From Planctomycetota bacterium (GTDB taxonomy: Bacteria > Planctomycetota > PUPC01 > JABMSA01 > JAUWKK01), in contig JAUWKK010000034.1 in the NCBI GenBank assembly GCA_030614245.1, positions 1 through 13,262 of the forward strand: a stretch of 13,262 bases of DNA. Reading direction: 5' to 3'. A model generated the notes under the pieces. That model was not told the DNA's origin. It was given only the letters and a program-made list of their open reading frames with translations, and made no database searches. Of this stretch, positions 7,519-13,262 are shown piece after piece. How positions within the stretch are numbered: the stretch's first letter is position 1; each line of letters starts with the position of its first letter. Made by a program: the position numbers and the translations under genes.

Positions 7519-7576
7519 GCTGAACGTTTGAAATCAGCGGCAGCGAAGCGCCATCCGCTGCAACCGGTTGTTAGGC
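7519..7576 (-). other. attC-like recombination site at the 3' end of the cassette
   Basis: Read on the minus strand, the 58-nt site starts with GCCTAAC (consensus RYYYAAC), then a 9-nt spacer, a CAGCGG arm, a short inner hairpin with a GCG/CGC stem, a CCGCTG arm, a second 9-nt spacer, and GTTCAGC. The arms pair perfectly and the two spacers are equal in length, as in known attC sites. The inner stem is asymmetric (ATG against TG), consistent with the extrahelical bases typical of attC. The last core (GTTCAGC) deviates from GTTRRRY, which is explained if its TTCAGC belongs to the host. Confidence 0.75.
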
Positions 7577-7596
7577 ATCGTCTTTCTTGTTTTCCT

Positions 7597-8550
7597 TCAA
7601 AGTGTACATAGCCATTTTGAGACGGAAGTAAGTTGATCCTCATCGGTGAGGTTTGCGGCGTTCTCCAATCTGCCGCGCTTGAGCATTTCCCATATCTCCT
7701 TGCCCATCTTGGTTGCGATGGCCGCCCCAATGAAGAAAGTATGAGGTTTGAGTTCCCGTTCTGAAAATGCTTCTCGAATCCGATTCAGGGCCGTCCTGGC
7801 AGTCTTCCAATGTTCATCCGCTCCTGCCGGATCAATACCACCTTTCAATTCGCCAAGAGCGATATAGGCTGAAGGAGTCTCGATGACTTCGCGTGTTAAG
7901 TCTACGGCAGAACAGTCAAATAGCAACAAATCCACATTGTTTCGGAAGAACGGAACTGTAATATTATAGAGAAGCGTGCGAGGGCCTTTTCCCGTGTCCC
8001 AGCATAGGCCACGTAGCGATAATTCCACGTCGGCGTCATCCTTCGGCAGTTCGGCCCAAGTGTTGGTTCCGCTTCTGAGCCACTGGCACTGATATCCGGC
8101 AAGTTTCAGGTATGCGATGATAGCTCGTGTGAGTTTCTTCTGAGCCATGAAGCCACCGATGTTTCGCATTGAACCGCCGAGCGTATCGCCGCGAGTCAGG
8201 AGAAAGCGGAAGACGAGTTCTTCAACGAAACTGACACCTGCGGGTTCAAGGAAGTTTCTTATGAGACCGTCAACGGCCTCACGCTTGTCCGGGTCCTGTA
8301 AGTGGTTGGCCGCTTTGTCCGACACTCCGGCTGCCGTCACCAAGGCGGTTTGAATATCGGGAAACTTCAATAAGTCAGCGGGCAACTTGGCTTTACTGGC
8401 GGCGGCCTTTAATGCTCGCGCCTGGGCGACAAAAGGCGTAGCGCGCCGATTCTTCTCCAGCGCAAGCGCAACAAAGCCTGCTCGAACAGTCTCGTAAGTA
8501 GTCTCAAGGCTCTTACTTGATTTGAGATGTTGGAGATACGGCTTGGCCAT
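7597..8550 (-). CDS. Type II restriction endonuclease, AvaI/BsoBI family
   Basis: The 317-aa length matches AvaI and BsoBI (about 315-323 aa), which cut CYCGRG. The proposed catalytic residues line up with BsoBI Asp212, Glu240, Lys242 and His253: Asp207 in NNVDLLLFD, Glu234 and Lys236 in ALGELKGG, and His247 in ADEHWKT, with almost identical spacing. A long identical-looking core, GELKGGIDPAGADEHWKT, is the clearest family mark. It lies only 3 nt after the methyltransferase stop codon, with a GGAA-containing ribosome site inside the end of that gene. This order makes methylation precede cleavage when the pair enters a new cell. CYCGRG specificity is inferred from the family, not shown. The stop is TGA, just inside the attC-like site. 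Confidence 0.88.
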   Translation of the reverse strand: MAKPYLQHLKSSKSLETTYETVRAGFVALALEKNRRATPFVAQARALKAAASKAKLPADLLKFPDIQTALVTAAGVSDKAANHLQDPDKREAVDGLIRNFLEPAGVSFVEELVFRFLLTRGDTLGGSMRNIGGFMAQKKLTRAIIAYLKLAGYQCQWLRSGTNTWAELPKDDADVELSLRGLCWDTGKGPRTLLYNITVPFFRNNVDLLLFDCSAVDLTREVIETPSAYIALGELKGGIDPAGADEHWKTARTALNRIREAFSERELKPHTFFIGAAIATKMGKEIWEMLKRGRLENAANLTDEDQLTSVSKWLCTL

Positions 8551-8553
8551 TTG

Positions 8554-10056
8554 CTATTCCTTTCGCCAGACATACACGCATTTGCGCAACGCTTGTCGCC
8601 CATGCGTGCCCATTTGCTGGCTGCTGTTTCCTTTTCCGTTCGGCAGAACCAAAATCTGCTCGGTCTTGAAACCCAAATGCTCGGCTATTTCCGAGAGAAT
8701 GATATCCACAGAGATGCTTGCGCCAGCATACCGCACGTTGTCGTTCACCATGATGAGCGGTGCCCCCCGCTTTAGTACACGCGCTGACTCGAAAATGACA
8801 CAAGCCATTTCGTAGAAGTAGCCGCGCACCATACGAGGAATGCCGTTGTTGTTCAGTAGGTCAAGATCCTTCTGTGTGTCCAAGTATGAAAGAACCGCCT
8901 GCAAGAGTTCCTGATTGTCCGCAACGCTAATCGCTGGCTTCCACTTCGGATTAAGGGCCAAAAGGTCTTTCGCCCGATTCTCCACCGTGCAGCTGAGCAT
9001 TTGCTGTCGGAGCGCCGACAGTCCCACTTCGTCAACTCCCAGCAAGGCGAGTTCCAGCGCATACGTCCGAGTATAGTCGTAGCGGTTACAGTAAGGGGGG
9101 GACGTAATCAAACAGTCGTAGGACTCGGCTTTGAGTTTTGGAAGAATTGACAGGCAAGACCCTGTTCGAAGAAGTACCTTCGCCTTTGAGCGTGTTGTTG
9201 AAAATAAGTCTTCAGGTGCGTCAGCCGCGCGCAGGTCAGTAACAATCTCATTCAGCTTTGCCGTCATGGCTTTGTCAAAAGTCAATATCGCGCCTTTGTT
9301 GAAAACCTTCTTCCCTTGCTGTCTTCCTGAACGGTGGTCCCATCTCAGATATTGACCGTCCTTCCGCGTGTAGCTGATAGATTCGAGGATGCAGAGCAGG
9401 GCGAACAGCAGCACTGGTTTGATTCGTTCATTCTCTTGTTCCAAAGCCACAAGGAACCGACCGATCTGATCAGTTGTTTCATCGGGATAAGCTCCGCGGG
9501 TGATTCTAAGTTCGTTGATCCGCTTTGAGGTTTCTGCGTCGTGCCAGGGACGCAGTTCCCTCCAAACCGCCAATTTCTCGACATCCACCGGCTCCAGGTC
9601 CGAATCAACGACTTGCCTTGTTGCGATGATAGTTTGGCCAATAGGCAGCAGTTCAATGCCCTCAGCCTGCATTCCTAATGCACCCGCTGCAAACAGAGCG
9701 GTGCCGCAGCCGGCAAACGGGTCCAGAAGAACTCCTCCGGAGATTCGCTGTTCGTTCAACAAGTACTCAACAAGTCGTGCAGAGAATGCTTCTTTGAATT
9801 TGAACCACCGATAAACTGCTCGACCTTTATTTGCTTGAAAGCTGACAAGTGAACGGGTGAGCCTATTGTCAACACTAAGGCTTGTAGCCCATTTCCTCTC
9901 ATAATCCTTGTTCAGGTTGTCAACGCGCTGCAACCTTGGGCAAACAGGACTTCTATCTTCTCTCGCTCTGCGCACTTTAGTACGTCCCGTCTCTAAATTA
10001 GACCCGACTGGAATGTCAAATAGCGTATTCTGATCAGAATATTTGGATGATGCCAT
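8554..10056 (-). CDS. DNA methyltransferase of the type II system (probably N4-cytosine)
   Basis: This is the protective partner of the downstream endonuclease. It has the SAM-binding motif I DPFAGCGT at about residues 112-119 and the catalytic motif IV TSPPY at about 318-322 from the chosen start. SPPY is the form usual for N4-cytosine methyltransferases. About 200 residues separate the motifs, enough to hold a target-recognition region. AvaI/BsoBI-type systems use N4-cytosine enzymes on CYCGRG, so the same target is expected. The frame is open to a GTG at 10110, with other ATGs at 10092 and 10080. I chose 10056 because MASSKYSDQNTLFD reads like a natural N-terminus, but no start has a strong ribosome site. 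The gene ends with TAG. Confidence 0.87.
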   Translation of the reverse strand: MASSKYSDQNTLFDIPVGSNLETGRTKVRRAREDRSPVCPRLQRVDNLNKDYERKWATSLSVDNRLTRSLVSFQANKGRAVYRWFKFKEAFSARLVEYLLNEQRISGGVLLDPFAGCGTALFAAGALGMQAEGIELLPIGQTIIATRQVVDSDLEPVDVEKLAVWRELRPWHDAETSKRINELRITRGAYPDETTDQIGRFLVALEQENERIKPVLLFALLCILESISYTRKDGQYLRWDHRSGRQQGKKVFNKGAILTFDKAMTAKLNEIVTDLRAADAPEDLFSTTRSKAKVLLRTGSCLSILPKLKAESYDCLITSPPYCNRYDYTRTYALELALLGVDEVGLSALRQQMLSCTVENRAKDLLALNPKWKPAISVADNQELLQAVLSYLDTQKDLDLLNNNGIPRMVRGYFYEMACVIFESARVLKRGAPLIMVNDNVRYAGASISVDIILSEIAEHLGFKTEQILVLPNGKGNSSQQMGTHGRQALRKCVYVWRKE

Positions 10057-10115
10057 TGCCTTGTTCTTTCTCAATTCCATTCGCCCAACCATGATTACAC
10101 TGACCACCACAAGAC

Positions 10116-10122
10116 GCCTAAC
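10116..10122 (-). other. 5' cassette core site GTTAGGC
   Basis: On the minus strand this heptamer fits the integron core GTTRRRY and marks the upstream end of the restriction-modification cassette, with crossover expected after the G at 10122. It is the exact reverse complement of the outer arm of the attC-like site at 7570-7576. Confidence 0.65.
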
Positions 10123-10125
10123 ATC

Positions 10126-10287
10126 CTATGGTGCCGTATAAGACTCCCCCGAAACCTCGCCCATCGTGCTCCGCACGCACTCCGGGACCTGATTGAGCAC
10201 GCAGGTGTAGACCGCCGTGGTCTTCCCATCCCTGTCCTTGTGGCCGGGAAACCGCGACAAGCCATCGATCTCTCCAGACCACCACAA
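10126..10287 (-). other. Possible coding remnant beside the cassette
   Basis: On the minus strand a 53-codon open frame, from a TTG at 10287 to a TAG at 10126, has strongly GC-rich third positions like the host genes. It reads in part IDGLSRFPGHKDRDGKTT and ends GEVSGESYTAP. A TGA closes the frame just upstream and no good start is present. It could be the 3' end of a decayed gene or chance. I recognise no family. A competing frame in the same stretch starts at ATG 10291 with a well-placed GGAGG, but its product looks unnatural. Most of the rest of the 10123-10525 gap holds no recognisable gene. Confidence 0.22.
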
Positions 10288-10289
10288 TC

Positions 10290-10318
10290 ATAGTACCACC
10301 TCCGCGCAGCATGGTCAA
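10290..10318 (-). promoter_or_regulatory. Candidate promoter facing the cassette
   Basis: On the minus strand TTGACC (10318-10313) and TACTAT (10295-10290) are 17 nt apart. A transcript from here would run into the restriction-modification cassette about 160 nt downstream and could serve it as an external promoter, since cassette genes usually lack their own. The -10 match is only four of six. Confidence 0.35.
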
Positions 10319-10439
10319 GAGGATTCTCGTGTTTTTTTCTCTTTCTTGAAGGGGCCGGGGGCGAAGTTCACGACGCGGGCCATGCGGGTGCACTGACCGC
10401 CGCTTCGCCGACGTATTACAATAATCTACACAGTACCGA

Positions 10440-10468
10440 TTGACTTATCGCGGTATTGGGGCTTTAAT
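10440..10468 (+). promoter_or_regulatory. Sigma-70-type promoter for the secreted protein gene
   Basis: TTGACT at 10440-10445 and TTTAAT at 10463-10468 are 17 nt apart, five of six matches to each consensus hexamer. The expected start near 10475 leaves about a 50-nt leader before the ATG at 10526, which has a full AGGAGG ribosome site at 10512-10517. Confidence 0.55.
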
Positions 10469-10525
10469 AAGAGGTAGGCGCCGCGGCCAGGAAGCCCCCG
10501 GCCCCCGCCGCAGGAGGACACTCTG

Positions 10526-11623
10526 ATGTATCGCCTCGCTTATGCCGCTATGATCGCGTTTACGCTGTTGTGCCTGCCGTCGCGGGCTGACACGATCACT
10601 TTCGTCGATGATATCGAGATGAACGTGGATGTATTGCGGGTCGACGAGAAGAACGTGGAAATGCGCGTGAAATACGGCACGGTCGTTGTACTCAGGTCGA
10701 GGGTCAAAAAGATCGAGATAGACTACGAGGAGCGCCGCAAGAGCCTTTCCGGGGCGAATGAGACCGGCATGGAGCTCTTCAAGCTCGGGCAGTTGTGCGA
10801 ACAGTTCGAGTTGCTCAAGGAAGCCGCCGACGCCTATCGCACCGCAATAACTAAGCCTAACCTCCCGGCCGACGTGCTCCTGAAGATCGGCGAGTTCTTC
10901 GAGAAGCAGAAGCTCCTCGGCGAGGCACGGCAGAGCTACGAGAAGCGCCTCGAGATCGACAAGGACAACGAAGAGATAGCAAAGAAAGTTGCGTCGTTGC
11001 CGAAGGTTGAACCGATGAAGCCGAAGTATCCCGTGAAACGTGTCGAGCCGGTGAAACCCGACGTGCCGGAGGAGCCCGACAAGCCAAAGGAGCCCGACAA
11101 GCCCGTCGAGCCGGCCGCTCAGGATGTCAAGGATGGCATCGAGGGGACGCAGCAGTGGCGAATCCAGACCTGGGCCAATCGTGGCAACTGCGAGGTGGTT
11201 ACTCAGAAGAACAAAGATGGTTCGGAGAACCGCATGCTGGCGGTGGATCTCGGTGCAGGAAACCACGACAAGACGGTAGTCGGCGCGTTCGTCAACCGCG
11301 ATCTCAAGCCCTATAAGGCCATGGTGCTGGACATCTACAACGACAGCGACAAGGACGTCAAGATATCTTTTGCCGTGATTACAATGCCGACGCAATACCT
11401 CGAGAGCAAGGCGGTGACGATCCCAGCCAAGAAATGGAGGCGGGATATCGCATTCGACCTCGATGCCGAGGAATACAAGTCTGAAGCCACAAACTGGGTC
11501 AACAAGGGCAGGCTCGAGAACCGCGAGCGGACCCAGCAGTTCTTCTTCCTGATATACAACGCCGCAAAGGAGGGGACCATCTACATCGACAGCATCTCGT
11601 TCAAGACGGCAGACGAGCCTTGA
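10526..11623 (+). CDS. Secreted TPR protein with Pro/Lys linker and C-terminal beta-sandwich-like domain
   Basis: Function unknown. The 365-aa protein starts with a signal peptide (residues 1-21, likely cleaved after SRA). Residues 22-66 are a short beta-rich segment (DTITFVDDIEMNVDVLRVDE...) like the small N-terminal domains of many exported TPR proteins. Residues about 80-150 look like two TPR units (ELFKLGQLCEQFELLKEAADAY and LLKIGEFFEKQKLLGEARQSY). Residues 158-197 are a linker rich in Pro, Lys and Glu with a repeated EPDKP. Residues about 207-363 resemble a galactose-binding-like or CBM11/CIA30-type sandwich, ending GTIYIDSISFK. This suggests an envelope or extracellular protein that binds a polymer or partner protein. 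The start has a strong AGGAGG site 8 nt upstream and a candidate promoter. No neighbour points to a specific job. Confidence 0.88.
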   Translation: MYRLAYAAMIAFTLLCLPSRADTITFVDDIEMNVDVLRVDEKNVEMRVKYGTVVVLRSRVKKIEIDYEERRKSLSGANETGMELFKLGQLCEQFELLKEAADAYRTAITKPNLPADVLLKIGEFFEKQKLLGEARQSYEKRLEIDKDNEEIAKKVASLPKVEPMKPKYPVKRVEPVKPDVPEEPDKPKEPDKPVEPAAQDVKDGIEGTQQWRIQTWANRGNCEVVTQKNKDGSENRMLAVDLGAGNHDKTVVGAFVNRDLKPYKAMVLDIYNDSDKDVKISFAVITMPTQYLESKAVTIPAKKWRRDIAFDLDAEEYKSEATNWVNKGRLENRERTQQFFFLIYNAAKEGTIYIDSISFKTADEP

Positions 11624-11633
11624 GCTTCCGTGT

Positions 11634-11715
11634 TGTCATGCTGAGCCTGAGCGAAGCATCTTTCACCACTTGCGGGTGGTTATGCTAAAGATTCTTCGTC
11701 AAACTCAGAATGACA
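11634..11715. repeat. 82-bp imperfect inverted repeat
   Basis: The outer ends, TGTCATGCTGAG and CTCAGAATGACA, are complementary at 11 of 12 positions. Further in, GCGAAGCATCTTT and AAAGATTCTTCGT pair with two mismatches, and a CCAC/GTGG stem closes the centre. The element lies 10 nt after the secreted-protein stop codon. Similar palindromic elements beginning with TGTCATTCTGAG recur in intergenic DNA of several environmental bacterial groups. It may act as a bidirectional terminator or be a non-autonomous mobile repeat. There is no long T-run. Confidence 0.75.
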
Positions 11716-11769
11716 GATCGGTAACGGCCGCACCGCCAGTTTCAAGACCACCACGCCCCGTTTTTCTAC

Positions 11770-11797
11770 TTGCTAAACAGCCTCGGGCGGATATAAT
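11770..11797 (+). promoter_or_regulatory. Candidate promoter for the response regulator-cobO-btuF group
   Basis: TTGCTA at 11770-11775 and a perfect TATAAT at 11792-11797 are 16 nt apart. A transcript start near 11804 would give a leader of about 37 nt before the ATG at 11841. No cobalamin riboswitch fits in so short a leader. Confidence 0.5.
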
Positions 11798-11840
11798 AGG
11801 TCGCATCGAAAGCCAACGGAAACAGGAGTATCCCAGGGCT

Positions 11841-12221
11841 ATGGCTCCGCAGAAGAAAAGAGTCCTGGTCGTTGATGATGAGACCGACGTGACGGATCTG
11901 CTGATGCAGACGCTGCAGTCGGACGACATCGAGGTGGCCACTGCATTCGACGGCCTCTCGGCAATCGAAGCGCTTCCGGAGCTTAAGCCGGAACTCATCG
12001 TGCTCGACGTGATGATGCCGATCTACGATGGATTCCAGATCTGCCGCAAGATAAAGGCCAACCCCGCAACCGAGGGCATCAAGGTGCTGCTCTTCACGGC
12101 CGCGTCTGACCAGTACGTGATAGAACACATTCTGGAGGCGGGAGCCGACGATTACGTGACGAAGCCGATAGATGCTCTGGGGATCGAGAAGAAGATCCGG
12201 GAGATGCTGGGCCTGGGTTGA
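11841..12221 (+). CDS. Single-domain response regulator (CheY-like REC protein)
   Basis: The 126-aa product is only a receiver domain. The acidic pocket is Asp12-Asp13, the phosphoacceptor is Asp56 (VLDVMMP), the switch threonine is Thr86 and the conserved lysine is Lys108 (VTKP). With no output domain it must act by protein contact or in a phosphorelay. The start is the ATG at 11841, with AGGAG at 11824-11828. The open frame runs further left into the inverted repeat, but that part is not REC-like. It is 22 nt before cobO and probably co-transcribed, an unusual partner for cobalamin genes. No histidine kinase is in view. Confidence 0.92.
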   Translation: MAPQKKRVLVVDDETDVTDLLMQTLQSDDIEVATAFDGLSAIEALPELKPELIVLDVMMPIYDGFQICRKIKANPATEGIKVLLFTAASDQYVIEHILEAGADDYVTKPIDALGIEKKIREMLGLG

Positions 12222-12243
12222 GGCCCCCGCGCGGAGCAGACCG

Positions 12244-12786
12244 ATGCCAGAGGACTCGCCGCCCGAATTCCCGGGCTTTGTGCATGTCTACACCGGCGAC
12301 GGCAAGGGCAAGACGACGGCGGCCATGGGCTTGGTGATGCGCGCGGCCGGCCGCGGGTGGCGCACCGCTGTCGTTCATTTCCTCAAGGCCGGGGCCGCGG
12401 GCGAGGACGTAGCAGCCGCCTGCCTCCAGCCTGAAGTCTCCGCAACGTCCTTCGGCCGCGTTGCGATGGTTGACCCTTCCTGTCTGGCTCCTGAAGACAT
12501 AGCCGCCGCCGAAGACGGCCTTCATTTCGCAGAATCCATCGTTCGCGACGGCGAGCACGACCTTGTCATCCTCGATGAGATATGCCTCGCCGTGGCGTGG
12601 AACCTGCTGAAACTCGACGACGTTATCGCCATGATCGAGACGCGCCCGCCCGGCGTCGAGATCGTCCTCACCGGACGTGAAGCCGACAGGCGGCTGATCG
12701 AGCTGGCCGATTACGTCACCGAGATGCGCTGCGTGAAACATCCGTTCGACAAAGGCGTTGAGACCAGAGAAGGCATCGAGTATTGA
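12244..12786 (+). CDS. cobO: Cob(I)yrinic acid a,c-diamide adenosyltransferase (CobO/BtuR family)
   Basis: The enzyme transfers the 5'-deoxyadenosyl group of ATP to the cobalt of a cob(I)alamin-type corrinoid during synthesis or salvage. The 180-aa protein has the family P-loop GDGKGKTT at residues 18-25 and a Walker B-like LVILDEICLAV with the Asp-Glu pair at 111-112. ELADYVTEM and the C-terminal PFDKGVETREGIEY are also typical. The start is ATG 12244, with GGAG 7 nt upstream; the frame is open leftward into the response regulator, but that extension is not needed. Its stop overlaps the next start by 4 nt (TTGA). Linkage to a BtuF-like gene suggests work on imported corrinoids as well as on any made de novo. 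Confidence 0.94.
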   Translation: MPEDSPPEFPGFVHVYTGDGKGKTTAAMGLVMRAAGRGWRTAVVHFLKAGAAGEDVAAACLQPEVSATSFGRVAMVDPSCLAPEDIAAAEDGLHFAESIVRDGEHDLVILDEICLAVAWNLLKLDDVIAMIETRPPGVEIVLTGREADRRLIELADYVTEMRCVKHPFDKGVETREGIEY

Positions 12787-13262
12787 AACGGCTTCTGGCG
12801 GGATTAGTACTGGTCTTGATGGGCTGCGGCGGCCCGGCCCCGGCCACCGACGGCCCGCCGAAGCGAATAGTCTCGCTCGCACCGAACCTCACCGAGATCG
12901 TCTTCGCTATCGGCGCCGGTGACCGCCTCGTTGCCGTCACCACCCACTGCAATTACCCGCCTGCGGCCGCCGCGCTGCCGAAGGTCGGCGCCTATATGAA
13001 TCCCAATCTCGAAGTCGTCCTCGCGCGGAAGCCTGATCTCGTCCTGATAGCGAAGGAAGGCGGCGTCAAACCGTTCGCCGAGGCGCTCGAACGCCACGGC
13101 ATCCGTGTCGAGGCCGCGGGAGCTGAATCGCTCGACGAAGTGATCGCGGCCATCCGCCAGGTCGGCGGGGCGGTCAATAACAAAGAGCAGGCCGATCAAT
13201 TGGCCGATTCGCTCGCGGCACGGGCCGCGAAAGTCCGCAAGACCTCCGCGGGGCTGCCGAAG
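12783..13262 (+). CDS. btuF: BtuF-like ABC transporter substrate-binding lipoprotein (5' part)
   Basis: The gene runs off the right edge; 160 codons are present. A TTG at 12783 overlaps the cobO stop (TTGA) and opens a lipoprotein signal peptide (KRLLAGLVLVLMGC), with the lipidated Cys at residue 15. An ATG at 12819 lies too close to that Cys to be the start. The mature part shows the type III periplasmic-binding fold typical of BtuF and FhuD: RIVSLAPNLTEIVFAIGAGDRLVAV, then TTHCNYP, VGAYMNPNLEVVLARKPDLVL and an alpha-helical backbone region. A role in vitamin B12 or corrinoid capture is inferred mainly from cobO next to it; heme or siderophore binding remains possible. The permease and ATPase are expected to the right. 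Confidence 0.85.
   Translation, partial: MKRLLAGLVLVLMGCGGPAPATDGPPKRIVSLAPNLTEIVFAIGAGDRLVAVTTHCNYPPAAAALPKVGAYMNPNLEVVLARKPDLVLIAKEGGVKPFAEALERHGIRVEAAGAESLDEVIAAIRQVGGAVNNKEQADQLADSLAARAAKVRKTSAGLPK

Larger units (their letters stand above)
7525..10121 (-). mobile_element. Solitary integron-type gene cassette carrying a type II restriction-modification system
   Basis: On the minus strand the insertion begins at the TTAGGC of a GTTAGGC core site (10122-10116), contains a methyltransferase and a restriction enzyme gene, and ends at an attC-like site whose outer arm is GCCTAAC (7576-7570). The 5' core and the outer arm are exact reverse complements, as expected if both came from one circular cassette. 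The right-hand junction, GTTCAGC, differs and would be host DNA at the point of insertion. Base composition is visibly lower in GC than the flanks. No integrase gene or second cassette is visible in the window. Confidence 0.75.

Noticed and set aside
10118..10393. Minus-strand 91-aa open frame
   Set aside because: The product is rich in Gly, Arg and His with no motif, and it runs across the proposed cassette junction. A GGAGG before the internal ATG at 10291 makes a shorter version possible but not convincing.
11670..11840. N-terminal extension of the response regulator
   Set aside because: It would be translated from the inverted repeat and lies upstream of the candidate TATAAT; the REC fold begins just after ATG 11841.
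11716..11840. Cobalamin riboswitch ahead of the response regulator-cobO genes
   Set aside because: The leader from the candidate promoter is about 37 nt and no B12-box-like sequence was seen.

Overview
The window looks like a chromosomal segment of a GC-rich, uncultured anaerobic bacterium that uses the Wood-Ljungdahl (reductive acetyl-CoA) pathway. The evidence is a methyltetrahydrofolate:corrinoid protein methyltransferase (acsE) followed by formate-tetrahydrofolate ligase (fhs), then genes for tetrapyrroles of the siroheme/alternative-heme branch, and a corrinoid adenosylation and uptake cluster. Phylum cannot be fixed from the sequence. A secreted protein with a short beta-rich domain, TPR and Pro/Lys linker, together with heptamer and long inverted repeats in intergenic DNA, would fit Planctomycetota or a similar candidate lineage, but that is a weak inference.

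Layout, left to right. (1) 1-3700: a heptamer tandem repeat, then acsE, fhs and a GNAT acetyltransferase fused to a CBS pair, all on +. (2) 3700-7499: a second heptamer array, hemC, cobA overlapping hemC by 8 nt, a HemD domain in the same frame as cobA but separated from it by one TAG codon, a third heptamer array, and ahbC (radical SAM). Together these turn porphobilinogen into siroheme precursors and then heme by the siroheme-dependent (Ahb) route. Siroheme precursors also feed corrinoid synthesis. (3) 7525-10121: a lower-GC insertion on the minus strand carrying a DNA methyltransferase and an AvaI/BsoBI-type restriction endonuclease. Its two ends carry integron-style recombination core sites and its 3' end has an attC-like site, so it reads as a single integron gene cassette with no integrase in view. 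(4) 10123-10525: no confident gene; it holds a possible coding remnant and candidate promoters on both strands. (5) 10526-11623: a secreted multi-domain protein of unknown function. (6) 11634-13262: an 82-bp imperfect inverted repeat, a candidate promoter, a single-domain response regulator, cobO, and the 5' part of a BtuF-like binding lipoprotein that runs off the window.

The host genes share a theme. AcsE and the corrinoid iron-sulfur protein need a corrinoid. CobA/HemD make its precursor, CobO adenosylates it, and the BtuF-like lipoprotein probably imports it. The two most notable points are the in-frame amber codon in what should be a CobA-HemD fusion, at the place where I recall such fusions carrying Trp, and the complete restriction-modification system packaged as one attC cassette at an apparent secondary site downstream of ahbC.
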